DNA of 64,000 nt from Nocardia mikamii NBRC 108933 (GTDB lineage: Bacteria; Actinomycetota; Actinomycetes; Mycobacteriales; Mycobacteriaceae). The position numbers and the translations under genes were made by a program. Below, piece after piece: positions 9,319 to 18,895 of the stretch. Each line of letters opens with the position of its first letter. Within the stretch, counting starts at the first letter, position 1. The notes under the pieces were generated by a model. The model was not told the DNA's origin. It saw only the letters and a program-made list of their open reading frames with translations, and did no database searches. The stretch is taken from the NCBI RefSeq assembly GCF_001613505.1, contig NZ_BDCM01000014.1, positions 372,001 to 436,000 on the forward strand, read 5' to 3'.

Positions 9319-9442
9319 ATCTCACCCATCTCGCTCACCGCGCCGACGGTCCGCGACCGCGGTCACACACGACGCCACCGGTATCCGCGCACTCGGGTCG
9401 GCCGTCTCCCCATGGTCGTCCCGATCGGGACGACACCCGCGC

Positions 9443-10564
9443 TCACCGCGCGGAATCCGCGACCAGCTCCCCCGCGTCGGAGGTTCGCTCACGTCCGGTG
9501 CCGCTGATGGTCGCGCTGCCGATCACCCGGTCTCCCTGCGGATCCGGCAGATAGGCGACCACGGCCTGCCCGCGCGCCACACCGGTCAGCGGCTCACGCA
9601 GCCGGGCGACCAGCCCGCCGTCGACCGCCTCCACGACGGCCGGGGCGATCCCGCCGTGCGCGCGCACCTGGACGACGCAGTCGAAGGGTCCCGACGGCTC
9701 CTCACCCGAGGTCCACACGGCCCGATCCGCCCGCACCGTCCAGACATTCAGATCTTCCGCGGGGCCGACGTGAACGGTCCCGGAGTCCGGGTCGATCTCG
9801 GTGACGTAGCGCGGCCGGCCGTCCGCGGCGGGGCCGGGCAGCCCGAGCCCCTTGCGCTGGCCGATCGTGAACCCGTGCACGCCTTCGTGATCGGCCAGTT
9901 TGCGGCCGTCGCTGTCGACGATGGCGCCGGGGCGCACGCCGATCGAGGCGCCGAGGAATGCGCGGGTGTCGCCGGAAGGGATGAAGCAGATGTCGTGGGA
10001 GTCGGGCTTGTTCGCGACGGCGAGACCACGCTCGGCGGCCTCCTCGCGAATGCGCGGCTTGGGGGTGTCACCGACCGGGAACATCGCCCGCGACAGCTGG
10101 TCGGCGGTGAGCACGGCCAGCACATAGGACTGATCCTTGTCGGCGTCGACGGCGCGGCGCAGCACACCGTCGGACAGCTGCGCGTAGTGGCCGGTCACCA
10201 CGGCATCGAAACCCAGCGCGGCGGCGCGGTCGGCCAGGGCCGAGAACTTGATCTTCTCGTTGCAGCGCAGGCACGGATTCGGCGTCTCACCGGCCGCGTA
10301 CGCGGCGACGAAGTCGTCGATCACGTCCTCTTTGAAACGGTCGGCGAAATCCCAGACGTAGAACGGGATTCCGAGTACATCGGCGGCGCGGCGCGCATCG
10401 CCGGCGTCTTCTTTGGAACAGCAGCCGCGCGACCCGGTGCGCAGCGTTCCGGGGGTGGCCGACAGGGCCAGGTGCACGCCGACCACCTCGTGACCGGCGT
10501 CGACCGCACGCGCGGCGGCCACGGCGGAATCGACGCCGCCACTCATCGCTGCCAGCACTCTCAT
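9443..10564 (-). CDS. mnmA: tRNA 2-thiouridylase MnmA (TrmU)
   Basis: 373 residues. It adds sulfur to U34 of the tRNAs for Lys, Glu and Gln, using ATP and sulfur from a cysteine desulfurase. The PP-loop SGGVDS lies at 8-13. [12 protein letters not shown] holds the first catalytic Cys and [11 protein letters not shown] the second; GHYAQ is also present. The ATG overlaps the stop of the cysteine desulfurase gene (ATGA), so sulfur donor and acceptor enzymes are translationally coupled. The open frame continues upstream of this start, but that part is a shadow of iscS. Confidence 0.97.
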   Translation of the reverse strand: MRVLAAMSGGVDSAVAAARAVDAGHEVVGVHLALSATPGTLRTGSRGCCSKEDAGDARRAADVLGIPFYVWDFADRFKEDVIDDFVAAYAAGETPNPCLRCNEKIKFSALADRAAALGFDAVVTGHYAQLSDGVLRRAVDADKDQSYVLAVLTADQLSRAMFPVGDTPKPRIREEAAERGLAVANKPDSHDICFIPSGDTRAFLGASIGVRPGAIVDSDGRKLADHEGVHGFTIGQRKGLGLPGPAADGRPRYVTEIDPDSGTVHVGPAEDLNVWTVRADRAVWTSGEEPSGPFDCVVQVRAHGGIAPAVVEAVDGGLVARLREPLTGVARGQAVVAYLPDPQGDRVIGSATISGTGRERTSDAGELVADSAR

Positions 10565-11790
10565 CGCGAACCTCCCTTCGCACCGGCCAGTCCGGCCGCT
10601 TCGGCCCGTTCCACCACGGACGGCAGAACTTCCAGCACTCTGTCGATCTCGGCCACGGTCGTGGTGTGACCGAGTGAGAATCGCAGGGAACCGCGCGCCT
10701 GTCGCGGCTCCACACCCATCGCGAGCAGGACATGACTCGGCGCGGCCACCCCGGCGTTGCACGCCGATCCGGTCGAGCATTCGATTCCGGCGGCGTCGAG
10801 CAGCATCAGCAGGGAATCGCCCTCGCAACCGGGGAAGGTGAAGTGGACGTTCCCGGGCAGGCGCCGATCGCCGGTGGCGCCGTTGAGGACGGCACCGGGA
10901 ATCGCGTCGCGCACGCCGGCGATCAGGCGGTCGCGCAGGTCGATCAATTCCACTGTGCGCGCGGGCATTTCCCGTACGGTCTCCCGCAGTGCCGCGGCGA
11001 TTCCGGCCGCGGCCGGCACATCCGAGGTGCCCGATCGCAGATCGCGCTCGTGGCCGCCGCCGTGCAGCAGCGGCACGCAGCCCACCTGCCGGCCCAGCAG
11101 CAGGACACCGCATCCGTGCGGACCGCCGACCTTGTGCCCGGCGAAACTGGCCGCGGCCAGGCCGCTCGACGCGAAATCGATGGGCAGCTGGGCCGCCGCC
11201 TGCACCGCGTCGCTGTGCATCGGAATGTCGAATTCCTGTGCGACGGAAGCCAATTCGAGGATGGGCTCGATCGTGCCGACCTCGTTGTTTGCCCACATCA
11301 CGCTGACCAGGGCGGTATCGGCGGCGTACGCGGACAACGCCTCGCGCAGCGCCCCCGGCGACACGACGCCCTCGGCGTCGACGTCGAGCAGGGTGACCTG
11401 CGCGCCCTCGTGCTGCTGCAACCAGTCCACCGCGTCGAGCACCGCGTGATGTTCGACCGAACTCACCAGGATGCGGGTGCGGCGCGGATCGGCGTCGCGC
11501 CGGGCCCAGTAGATGCCCTTGACCGCGAGATTGTCGCTTTCCGTGCCGCCGGAGGTGAAGATCACCTCCGAAGGACGCGCCCCGAGATCGGCGGCGACCG
11601 ATTCGCGCGCCTCCTCCAGCAGCCGCCGCGCGGTGCGGCCGGACCCATGCAGGGACGAGGCGTTACCCACCGTGCCGAGCACAGCCGTCATCGCCTCGAC
11701 GGCGGCCGGGAACATGGGTGTCGTGGCCGCGTGATCGAGGTAGACCGTCTTGGGCGCCGCTGCGACCGGACCCGGGAAAGCCGACATCAT
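10561..11790 (-). CDS. iscS: Cysteine desulfurase (IscS/NifS family)
   Basis: 409 residues. A PLP enzyme that turns L-cysteine into alanine and passes persulfide sulfur to MnmA and to Fe-S assembly. Features: [10 protein letters not shown] at the N-terminus, SSVEHHAVL, the PLP lysine in [12 protein letters not shown] (about 210) and the active Cys in [11 protein letters not shown] (about 335). A TAGGCT box at 11800-11805 (minus strand) stands 9 bases before ATG 11790, giving a nearly leaderless mRNA. First gene of the iscS-mnmA pair. Confidence 0.95.
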   Translation of the reverse strand: MMSAFPGPVAAAPKTVYLDHAATTPMFPAAVEAMTAVLGTVGNASSLHGSGRTARRLLEEARESVAADLGARPSEVIFTSGGTESDNLAVKGIYWARRDADPRRTRILVSSVEHHAVLDAVDWLQQHEGAQVTLLDVDAEGVVSPGALREALSAYAADTALVSVMWANNEVGTIEPILELASVAQEFDIPMHSDAVQAAAQLPIDFASSGLAAASFAGHKVGGPHGCGVLLLGRQVGCVPLLHGGGHERDLRSGTSDVPAAAGIAAALRETVREMPARTVELIDLRDRLIAGVRDAIPGAVLNGATGDRRLPGNVHFTFPGCEGDSLLMLLDAAGIECSTGSACNAGVAAPSHVLLAMGVEPRQARGSLRFSLGHTTTVAEIDRVLEVLPSVVERAEAAGLAGAKGGSR

Positions 11791-12287
11791 GACCGATCCA
11801 GCCTATCCCACCGTTGACCTGCACACCTTGGGGGTATCCTTCCGCTTTCCGCGCACCACCTACGCTTCACCCCCATCGGCAACCCGGCGGCCCGCCCCCG
11901 ATATTCCCGATCGGTGCCGAAGATTTCCGGCGCCCCGATTCTCCGTAGCGACACCCCGGCAGTCGACGACCAAGCATATGCTCGATATTTGCCGAGGCTT
12001 GCTCACGACTTATGTCCGATGCCCGAACGCGTCAACACTACCATTCGAAAACGACTGGACTCCAGGTATTTTCGGGCCACCGACCAGCTCGCGGGAAGTT
12101 TGCGGATAACGGCTTTTCTGACTAGGCTCTCGTGCAACGATCACCACGGCGGGGTCCCGACAGCTCGAACGAGAGCGATTCCGATATCTCCCGCTCGCCG
12201 TGGATGTGTTGGGGGTTATTCGCAGACATATGACGGTTCGGCCCGGTATGCGGCAGATCGTGTCCGGGCTGTGAGGTGAGGAGAACG
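11791..12287. other. Intergenic region without a recognisable gene
   Basis: About 500 bases between the divergent iscS and the gene at 12288. The part from roughly 11960 to 12240 is less GC-rich than its neighbours. Short open frames on both strands here have no convincing start site or family. It holds the iscS promoter and presumably that of the 12288 gene. Confidence 0.5.
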
Positions 12288-12695
12288 GTGAGCGGCAAAC
12301 TGATCACGGCAACTCCGTCGGCGGCCCTGCTGGTCGAGGAGATCGTCGATCGCTACGGCTCGGTCGAGCAGTTCTGCAATCAACTCCGCCGGGATCTGGA
12401 CGACCCGACCGTGCAATTGCCGCGCCTCACCCATCTGATGGCCCCGGGCGGCGGCCAGCCCCAGGCCCATCTCGCCTGGTCACGGGCCGCGTGCCCGGAA
12501 CCCGTGCCGATCGGCGAACCCGGCACGCCGCCGCCCGGTCCGTACGGCGGCGCCGAGACGACTGTGACCGGCCCCCATTCGGGCCCGGCACCGACCGCCG
12601 GCCCCGGACCGATCACGCCCTCGCGCGCCCAGCCCAGGACCGGCGAAGCGCACGTACGCCGCCGCCTGTGGCACCGATTGCTGCGCTGGTTGTGA
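12288..12695 (+). CDS. Small protein with Pro/Gly-rich middle, unknown function
   Basis: 135 residues. The N-terminal 50 residues look folded (VEEIVDRYGSVEQFCNQLRRDL). A long Pro/Gly/Ala-rich linker follows (EPGTPPPGPYGG and onward), and the C-terminus is basic (HVRRRLWHRLLRWL). GTG 12288 is chosen because GAGGAGA lies 4-10 bases before it; GTG 12276 is an in-frame alternative. No family recognised. Confidence 0.6.
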   Translation: MSGKLITATPSAALLVEEIVDRYGSVEQFCNQLRRDLDDPTVQLPRLTHLMAPGGGQPQAHLAWSRAACPEPVPIGEPGTPPPGPYGGAETTVTGPHSGPAPTAGPGPITPSRAQPRTGEAHVRRRLWHRLLRWL

Positions 12696-12701
12696 TTCGC
12701 C

Positions 12702-13622
12702 TCACCGAGCGCTGGACGAGGCGCGGCGCACGGTCGAAATCAACTCTCGAGTCCGCTGCTGCGCCGCGGCATCCCCACGCACACTGACGATCAGATCGGT
12801 GACACCGGCGCGGGCGTATGCGCTGATACCTTCTGCCACAACATCTTCGGGTCCGAGCAGGGCGGTCTCGTGCACACCGGTCAGGTGCTGGCGATCCAGC
12901 AGAGCCCGGTAGCTCGGCAGCCGGGACGCCGGGGCCAGCGCCTGCGCCAACTCCTGCCTGAGATCGTCCGGAGCGTGGGTCACGGCCGCCGACACCACAA
13001 CGACTGTTCGCGGTGCCGGCCGGCCCGCCGCGGCGGCCGCCGCCGCCAATCGCGGGCCGATGTGCTCGGCGATGATGCCGGGGGTGGTCCACGTGGTCAC
13101 CGAACCGTCGGCCAGTTCCCCGGCGACCTTCAGCATCGCCGGTCCCAACGCCGAGACCACGACCGAGGGCGGCGTCGCCCCCGCGACCTCGATCGTCGCC
13201 GCCGCTCGCAGCGTCTCGCCGCGATAGTCGGTGGTCTCGCCGCGCAGCAGCGGAGTGAGCGCCGACAGATATTCGCGAACGTGCCGGGCCGGCCGCTCGT
13301 AGGACAGCCCGTACGCGTCCTCCACGATGTGCGGATGGCTCGGCCCGATCCCGAGGGTGAACCGATTCGGCCCCAGCGCGGTGGCCGTCAACGCCTGTTG
13401 CGCGAGTGCGATCGGATGCCGGGCGAAGGTGTGGGTGACCGCCGTTCCCACCTCGATATCGGTGGTCTCCCGCAGCGCCAACGTGGCGACGGTCAGGGCA
13501 TCCCAGCCGAGCACCTGATTGAGAAATACACTGTCCAGCCCGGCCCGCTCCGCCCAGCGGATCCGCTCGACAACCTCGGTGACCGGCGCCGTTCCGCCGA
13601 CATAGAGACCGATGCGCACCAT
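12702..13622 (-). CDS. LLM-class (luciferase-like) F420-dependent oxidoreductase
   Basis: 306 residues from ATG 13620-13622 (MVRIGLYVGG). The luciferase-like barrel shows WAERAGLDSVFLNQ, GTAVTHTFARHPIALAQQA, LGIGPSH and YERPARHVREYL, typical of coenzyme-F420 flavin enzymes of actinobacteria. The substrate cannot be read from sequence. It ends 7 bases from the convergent gene at 12695. Confidence 0.85.
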   Translation of the reverse strand: MVRIGLYVGGTAPVTEVVERIRWAERAGLDSVFLNQVLGWDALTVATLALRETTDIEVGTAVTHTFARHPIALAQQALTATALGPNRFTLGIGPSHPHIVEDAYGLSYERPARHVREYLSALTPLLRGETTDYRGETLRAAATIEVAGATPPSVVVSALGPAMLKVAGELADGSVTTWTTPGIIAEHIGPRLAAAAAAAGRPAPRTVVVVSAAVTHAPDDLRQELAQALAPASRLPSYRALLDRQHLTGVHETALLGPEDVVAEGISAYARAGVTDLIVSVRGDAAAQQRTRELISTVRRASSSAR

Positions 13623-13845
13623 GAACCCCCATCCCACAACGGGGCTCTCACATTATTCGGGCGAGTGCTGCCGCGACAGAGTTCGAATCACATCGATTCG
13701 ATCGCACGCGATCGCGCCGCCGGTTGCCCGGACCTCTTCGGTCGCGGCCATCCTTCACCGACCCCGGACGTGGTCGCCGGCTCCCGGCCGTCGATGATCA
13801 GGGTTGCCCGGCCGTCGTCGGCCGCTGAGGAAGGAGTTCGGCCAT

Positions 13846-14661
13846 ATGAACAGTGCGTTCTTCCGCGTCAAGCACGAGGACACCGAGGAACTGCATCCCG
13901 AACCCCGCGCGGGCAGCGGCTGGGGGGCGGATCAGATGCGCGGGCCGGCCGTCAGCGCCGCACTGGCGCGGGCGGTCGAGCGGACGGTCGAGACCCTGGG
14001 CCGTCCGGATCTGCAGCCGGTCCGGTGGACGCTCGATCTGTTCCGCGCGGTGCGGATGCGCCCCTCGGTGACCGCCGCGACGATCGTCCGCGAAGGCCCC
14101 CGTCTCTGCTTGGTCGACGCGGTGCTGACCCAGGACGGCGAACCGGCGGCTCGCGCGAGCGCACTGTTCCTGCGACCGAGCGAGGCTCCGCCCGGGCACG
14201 TGTGGTCCGGCGGCACCACACCCACCGCCCCCGGCGCGGGTCTGCGGCCCACACGCGACCCGGAACGGCTGTACCACACCGAATCCGAGGGCTGGGGCGA
14301 GTGGACCGACGCCTTCCGCGACAGCCCTCGAAAACGCATCTGGCACTTCGCCATTCCGGTGGTCGAAGGCGAGGAGCCGACCCCGTTCCAGGTCGCGGCT
14401 TCGGTCGCCGACGTCACCAATATGGTGTCCAATCTCGGCAGCGCGGGCCTGGAATACATCAATCCCGATGTGACGATGGCGATTACCCGCCTGCCGGCCG
14501 GGAGGGAAGTCGGTCTCGCGCTGACCGAACGCGTCGAACACCACGGGCTCGCCGTCGGCACCGCGGTGATGTTCGACCGCGACGGCGTCCTCGGCACCAC
14601 CACCGTCTCCGCCATCGCCAACGCCCGCCGCGCCGTCCGCCTCGATCGCGGACGCGACTGA
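13846..14661 (+). CDS. Acyl-CoA thioesterase-like (double hotdog) protein
   Basis: 271 residues. Start ATG 13846 has AGGAAGGAG 8 bases upstream. The first half carries WGADQMRGPAVSAALARAVE and PVRWTLDLFRAVRM; the second has WHFAIPVVEGEEPTPFQ and a hotdog-like segment GLALTERVEHHGLAVGTAVMFD. This is the pattern of the actinobacterial thioesterase family that cleaves acyl-CoA; chain-length preference is unknown. The 222 bases upstream hold no gene. Confidence 0.75.
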   Translation: MNSAFFRVKHEDTEELHPEPRAGSGWGADQMRGPAVSAALARAVERTVETLGRPDLQPVRWTLDLFRAVRMRPSVTAATIVREGPRLCLVDAVLTQDGEPAARASALFLRPSEAPPGHVWSGGTTPTAPGAGLRPTRDPERLYHTESEGWGEWTDAFRDSPRKRIWHFAIPVVEGEEPTPFQVAASVADVTNMVSNLGSAGLEYINPDVTMAITRLPAGREVGLALTERVEHHGLAVGTAVMFDRDGVLGTTTVSAIANARRAVRLDRGRD

Positions 14662-14785
14662 GAGCGAACGTTTCCGGTGCGGTATCGAACAGCCGGTGTC
14701 GATCGCGCCCGCACCGACAGAGCTCGGCTGAACGCGCCACTCCGCCCTCCGTCGCCGGAGCGAGTCCCGGGCGTAGGGTCGCCGC

Positions 14786-14995
14786 ATGCGCCTGAGCACC
14801 CGGAATCAACTCGACGGCACCGTCGTCTCGGTCACTCGCGGTGAGGCCATGGCGGTCGTTCGGGTCCGCCTCACCGGCGGGGACGAGATCACCTCGTCCA
14901 TCACCCGCGACGCCGTGGACGATCTCGACCTCGCCGAGGGATCGGTGGTCAAGGTGCTGATCAAATCGACCGAGGTCACCCTCGGTATCGAATAG
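14786..14995 (+). CDS. Molbindin-type TOBE protein (molybdate binding)
   Basis: 69 residues, one TOBE (Mop) domain: STRNQLDGTVVSVTRGEAMA, then ITRDAVDDLDLAEGSVVKV and IKSTEVTLGIE. Such proteins assemble as oligomers that store or buffer molybdate or tungstate in the cytoplasm. TAGGGT at 14774-14779 lies 6 bases before the ATG, so the mRNA is probably leaderless. It stands 12 kb from the second TOBE protein and modABC in this window. Confidence 0.88.
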   Translation: MRLSTRNQLDGTVVSVTRGEAMAVVRVRLTGGDEITSSITRDAVDDLDLAEGSVVKVLIKSTEVTLGIE

Positions 14996-15094
14996 ATCCA
15001 CCGGCCACGGCCTCCGGCCACACACGTAGCCTGGTCTGGTTCGTTCCGGACGCGGCCGCACCGGCCGGGTCGTGCCGATGGAGGATGTGCCGTT

Positions 15095-16471
15095 GTGACC
15101 GTCACGCTGCGGCCGGACGCGCGACTGCGGTCCTCACCCGACGGCCGAGTACTGCTCGGCGGCAGTCCGCTGCGAATGCTGCGCCTCTCCCCCGCCGGTG
15201 CCCGCCGGGTGCGGGCGTGGTTCGCGGGCGAACCGGTGGGCAGTGACCCGGGCGCACAGGCGCTGGCGCAGCGGATGCTGGCGGCGGGCGTCGCACATCC
15301 GACGATCGATCGGGGCGGTCACACCATCGCCGATGTCACTGTCGTCGTCCCGGTCAAGGACAACCTCGCCGGGCTCACCCGACTGCTCGCCGCCACTGGC
15401 GACGTGGGCTCCCGCATCGTGGTCGACGACGGTTCCGCCGTGCCGATCACGGGCCATGTCGCCGAGGACGGGAAACCACCGCCGACGGTGACGATCGTCC
15501 GGCACGCGTCCGCGCGCGGCCCGGCGGCGGCACGCAACAGCGGATACCGGGCGGTGCGCACCGAGCTGATCGCCTTTCTGGATTCCGATATCGTCCCCGA
15601 TCCGGGCTGGCTCGACCCGCTCCTGCCGCTGTTCGACGATCCGGCGGTGGCGGCGGTGGCCCCGCGGGTGCGCACCTTCGAGCGCGGCGTGCTCGGCAAC
15701 TACGAGGCCCACCGGTCGAGCCTGGATATGGGCGGCGAACCGGCGGTGGTGCGGCCGGGTGGGCGCATCTCCTACGTCCCGACCGCGGCGCTGGTCGTGC
15801 GCCGCGCGGCCGTGGATCGGGCCGGCGGATTCGACGAAGCCCTGCGCTACGGCGAGGACGTCGATCTGATCTGGCGGCTCGTGAGCGACGGGAAACTCGT
15901 TCGCTATCAACCCGATTCGGTGGTCCGGCACGAGCCGCGCACCACGCTGCCGGCGTGGTTGCGGCAGCGCTACGACTACGGCACCTCGGCCGCTGCGCTG
16001 GCGCGGCGGCATCCGGGGCACTTGCACTGTGCGCGCCTGCCCCGCACCACCGCGTTCCGCTGGGCGGCGGTCGCGCTGGGCCGCCCGTGGCTCGGCATCG
16101 CGACGGCCACCGAACCGGTGCGGCAGCTGCGGCGGCTGCGCGCCGCCGGGCTACCGGCGTCGATGGCCGCGATGGTGGTCGGCGAGGCCGAACTGGCCGC
16201 CGTCCGCCAGCTCGCCGATGCGCTGCGCCGAATCTGGTGGCCCGCAGCGCTGTTCGGCCGCCGGGGACGCCGGTTGCTGCTCGCGGCCTACCTGCCGGTG
16301 GTGGTCCGCGCGGTGACGGCCGGACGGGATCCGCGGGCCGGGCTGTTGCGCGTCGCCGACGATCTCGCATACGGGCTGGGAGTGTGGTCCGGCTGTCTGC
16401 GGTCGCGGACCGCGGAGCCGGTGCTGCCGCTGCTGTATCGAACCGACGGAGACGGTGATGCGCCTCGCTGA
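15095..16471 (+). CDS. mftF: Mycofactocin glycosyltransferase MftF
   Basis: 458 residues. A family 2 glycosyltransferase that adds glucose units to the redox cofactor mycofactocin. An N-terminal region of about 80 residues (LRMLRLSPAGARRVRAW) precedes the GT-A domain. This has VTVVVPVKDN, the nucleotide motif VVDDGS, ARGPAAARNSGY, FLDSDIVPDPGWL and RYGEDVDLIWRL. The N-terminal segment together with a following mftE is diagnostic for MftF. GTG 15095 has GGAGGAT upstream. It overlaps mftE by 14 bases. Genes mftA-D are not in this window. Confidence 0.88.
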   Translation: MTVTLRPDARLRSSPDGRVLLGGSPLRMLRLSPAGARRVRAWFAGEPVGSDPGAQALAQRMLAAGVAHPTIDRGGHTIADVTVVVPVKDNLAGLTRLLAATGDVGSRIVVDDGSAVPITGHVAEDGKPPPTVTIVRHASARGPAAARNSGYRAVRTELIAFLDSDIVPDPGWLDPLLPLFDDPAVAAVAPRVRTFERGVLGNYEAHRSSLDMGGEPAVVRPGGRISYVPTAALVVRRAAVDRAGGFDEALRYGEDVDLIWRLVSDGKLVRYQPDSVVRHEPRTTLPAWLRQRYDYGTSAAALARRHPGHLHCARLPRTTAFRWAAVALGRPWLGIATATEPVRQLRRLRAAGLPASMAAMVVGEAELAAVRQLADALRRIWWPAALFGRRGRRLLLAAYLPVVVRAVTAGRDPRAGLLRVADDLAYGLGVWSGCLRSRTAEPVLPLLYRTDGDGDAPR

Positions 16472-17141
16472 TCTGACCTCGGGCGACCTCGCCACGGCCG
16501 ATCGCGCGCCGCTGCTGGCGATTCCGCTCGGCGCGACCGAACAACACGGACCGCATCTGCCGCTGGGGACCGATACCGCCGTGGCGGTGGAACTGTGCCG
16601 CCGCTTGGCCGGCACCCGTCCGGATATCGTTGCGGCACCGGCGATTCCGTACGGATCCAGCGGTGAACACGCCGGATTTCCGGGAACACTGTCGATCGGG
16701 CACCGCGCCCTGGAACTGCTGATCGTCGAATTGGTGCGCTCGGCAGACGAATTCGCGGGAGTGATCCTGGTGAACGGGCACGGCGGAAATCTCGAGCCGC
16801 TGCGGGCCGCCCAACGCCTCCTCACCACGGAAGGCCGATCGACCCTGGTGTGGTCACCGACCGGCCCCGCCGACGACACGCACGCCGGACACGCGGAAAC
16901 GTCGGTCATGCTCCATCTGGCGCCGGCACGGGTCGCGATGCACCGCGCCGAACCCGGCACGACCCGACCGCTGCGCGAGCTGATGCCGCGCCTGCGCTCG
17001 GGCGGTGTGAAAGCGGTGAGTGCCAACGGAATACTGGGCGACCCGACCACCGCCGACCCCGCCGAGGGCGCGCGGATACTCGAACGCTGGACAAGCGCCT
17101 TGATCGCCGCGGTCGCCGAAAGTTTTCCCGAACCGCGCTGA
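16458..17141 (+). CDS. mftE: Mycofactocin precursor peptidase MftE (creatininase family)
   Basis: 227 residues. It releases the C-terminal Val-Tyr-derived core from the modified MftA peptide. Creatininase-fold metal ligands are visible: IPLGATEQHGPHLPLGTD, NGHGGNLEPL and GHAETSVML. ATG 16458 is preferred over GTG 16455; it overlaps the end of mftF. Gene order here is F then E, whereas mycobacteria have E then F after mftA-D. Confidence 0.85.
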   Translation: MRLADLTSGDLATADRAPLLAIPLGATEQHGPHLPLGTDTAVAVELCRRLAGTRPDIVAAPAIPYGSSGEHAGFPGTLSIGHRALELLIVELVRSADEFAGVILVNGHGGNLEPLRAAQRLLTTEGRSTLVWSPTGPADDTHAGHAETSVMLHLAPARVAMHRAEPGTTRPLRELMPRLRSGGVKAVSANGILGDPTTADPAEGARILERWTSALIAAVAESFPEPR

Positions 17142-17215
17142 GGCAGCCGCACCACGGCGAGGAATCGGCCTAGCCTGGGCGAACCCACTGCATCGCGATC
17201 GATGGAGGTAACGAC

Positions 17216-17590
17216 ATGGCCTGGACCGCCGCTCAGCTCGACCGGATCGGATCTTCCGAGGAGCTGGAGATCACCAGCTACTACGAGAACGGCGCACTGC
17301 GGGACTGGACCACCATCTGGGTCGTGCGCGTCGACAACGATCTCTACATCCGCTCCGCGTACGGGCAATCCGGAGGGTGGTACCGCCACGCCATGCACAC
17401 CCGCGGCGCGCGAGTCCGCGCCCACGGCGTGGAAACCGACGTGACCCTGCACCCGGTCACCGAGTCCTACATCAACGACCGCGTCCGCAAGGCCTACGAG
17501 TCGAAATACCGTGACCAGCCCAGCGCCCTCGAACCGATGCTGGCCCCCGCCGCCGAGAACACCACCCTGCGCGTGGACCCGGTCGGCTGA
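17216..17590 (+). CDS. DUF2255 family protein
   Basis: 124 residues: AWTAAQLDRIGSSEELEI at the start, TTIWVVRVDNDLYIRSAYGQ and GWYRHA in the middle. This is the pattern of DUF2255, a small beta-barrel family resembling flavin-binding split barrels; no activity is established. ATG 17216 has GGAGG upstream. It follows mftE by 75 bases but seems to have its own promoter (TAGCCT at 17171-17176). Confidence 0.8.
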   Translation: MAWTAAQLDRIGSSEELEITSYYENGALRDWTTIWVVRVDNDLYIRSAYGQSGGWYRHAMHTRGARVRAHGVETDVTLHPVTESYINDRVRKAYESKYRDQPSALEPMLAPAAENTTLRVDPVG

Positions 17591-17642
17591 AGGGCAGACG
17601 CGGTCGACGCCTGGTGGGCCGCCGGTCCGCCGCCGCCGCTGG

Positions 17643-18545
17643 TTACTGCCCGGTGAAGTAGTGCCCCTCCTCCAGATCCTCGATCAGGTTGGGGTGCAAG
17701 GGTTTCCACCCGAGCAGAGCGGTTGTGGCCTCGGCCGTGGTGGGGTTGTCGAGCTGGACCATCGGGGCGAGGAAGCCGAAGTGATCGGGCGCGTCCTCGG
17801 CGGGGATGCTCACGACCGGGACGTCCAGGTGACGGCCGATCACCTCGGCGATGCGGCGCAGCGGTATGCCTTCGTCGCCGACGGCGTGCAGGCGGGTACC
17901 GGCGGGGGCGGATTCCAGAGCCAGCCGGTACAGATAGGCCGCATCGAGGGTGTGGCCCGCCGGCCAGAGGTTGACGCCCTCGCCGACGTAGGCGGAGACC
18001 CCCTTCTCACGCGCGATGGCGATCAGGGTGGGCACGAAGCCGTGGCGGTCGAGGGTGCTGTGCACGGTCGGTGGCAGCCGGACCACACTGGATCGGATTC
18101 CACGCTCGGCGAATCCGATCACCTCGTTCTCGGAGTCGATGCGCGGACCGCCCGGTAGCGAGTCCGCTTCCGTGCCGATTCGCCCCAGGGCCGCGAGCAG
18201 ACCCGTTCCGGATGTGCTGACCAGCGGCTTACCCGACCCGGCCAGGGCGTCGCCGAACGCCCGGACCACTCGCAGATCGGTGTCGGCCGCGCCGAGGAAG
18301 TCGCCGGCGATCATGTTCTCGTGTTTGAACGCCAGGTGGATGACGCCGTCGGCTGCGGCCGCCACCTCGGCCAGCGCCTCCGGATCGTCGAGATTTCCGC
18401 GATGCACCTGCGCTCCCGCGGCCTCCAACGCCGCGGCCGAGGCATCCGATCGGGCCAGCCCGACCACCTCGTGCCCCGCCGACAGCAGTTCGGGAACGAC
18501 CGCGGACCCCACATGTCCCGACGCCCCGGTGATGAATACGCGCAT
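17643..18545 (-). CDS. Extended SDR / NAD(P)-dependent epimerase-like oxidoreductase
   Basis: 300 residues. The N-terminal Rossmann fold is shown by FITGASGHVGSAVVPELL (GxxGxxG), ARSDASAAALEAAG and DGVIHLAF. The usual YxxxK pair of extended SDRs is not obvious, so it may act as an atypical SDR or NmrA-like sensor. The substrate is unknown. Confidence 0.8.
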   Translation of the reverse strand: MRVFITGASGHVGSAVVPELLSAGHEVVGLARSDASAAALEAAGAQVHRGNLDDPEALAEVAAAADGVIHLAFKHENMIAGDFLGAADTDLRVVRAFGDALAGSGKPLVSTSGTGLLAALGRIGTEADSLPGGPRIDSENEVIGFAERGIRSSVVRLPPTVHSTLDRHGFVPTLIAIAREKGVSAYVGEGVNLWPAGHTLDAAYLYRLALESAPAGTRLHAVGDEGIPLRRIAEVIGRHLDVPVVSIPAEDAPDHFGFLAPMVQLDNPTTAEATTALLGWKPLHPNLIEDLEEGHYFTGQ

Positions 18546-18642
18546 GGAAAGACCTTCCCGCGAGGAATACGCCGCATCGTGCGCGACGGCCGCCGATGTC
18601 AGCGACTGCCATCACGCTACACCGCGATGTCAGCCGCTGTCA

Positions 18643-18840
18643 TCACCTGAGTCCAGACGGACCCGGAATCGTCCGACACCCGGGTACTTCTCGCCCCGCC
18701 AGCAGAGCGGTCGCCGGATCGTCGCGATAGCGGCGCATCACCGCATCGAGGCGGGCCTCGCCGCCACCCACGGCCGCCGACAACAGCGAACGCACCCGGA
18801 TATCCGCCGCCAGATCGCGATCGGTTCGAAGCGTCGTCAT
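18643..18840 (-). CDS. Small protein of unknown function
   Basis: 65 residues from ATG 18840 (MTTLRTDRDLAADIRVRSLL), with DPATALLAGREVPG near the end. Composition looks protein-like and the frame fills the space between the SDR and TetR genes on the same strand. No clear ribosome site is seen. It could be chance. Confidence 0.35.
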   Translation of the reverse strand: MTTLRTDRDLAADIRVRSLLSAAVGGGEARLDAVMRRYRDDPATALLAGREVPGCRTIPGPSGLR

Positions 18841-18895
18841 CCGGGCACCGTATCCCCGGAACATTCCGCGCACGGCCCGTGCCGCGAGGGAGCTC

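Noticed and set aside
9443-11296. A single 617-residue protein covering mnmA
   Set aside because: The part before residue M of mnmA (base 10564) is a shadow of iscS; the real start overlaps the iscS stop.
12870-14795. A 641-residue plus-strand open frame
   Set aside because: It is Arg/Gly-rich low-quality sequence running opposite to the LLM oxidoreductase and over the thioesterase gene; typical shadow frame of GC-rich DNA.
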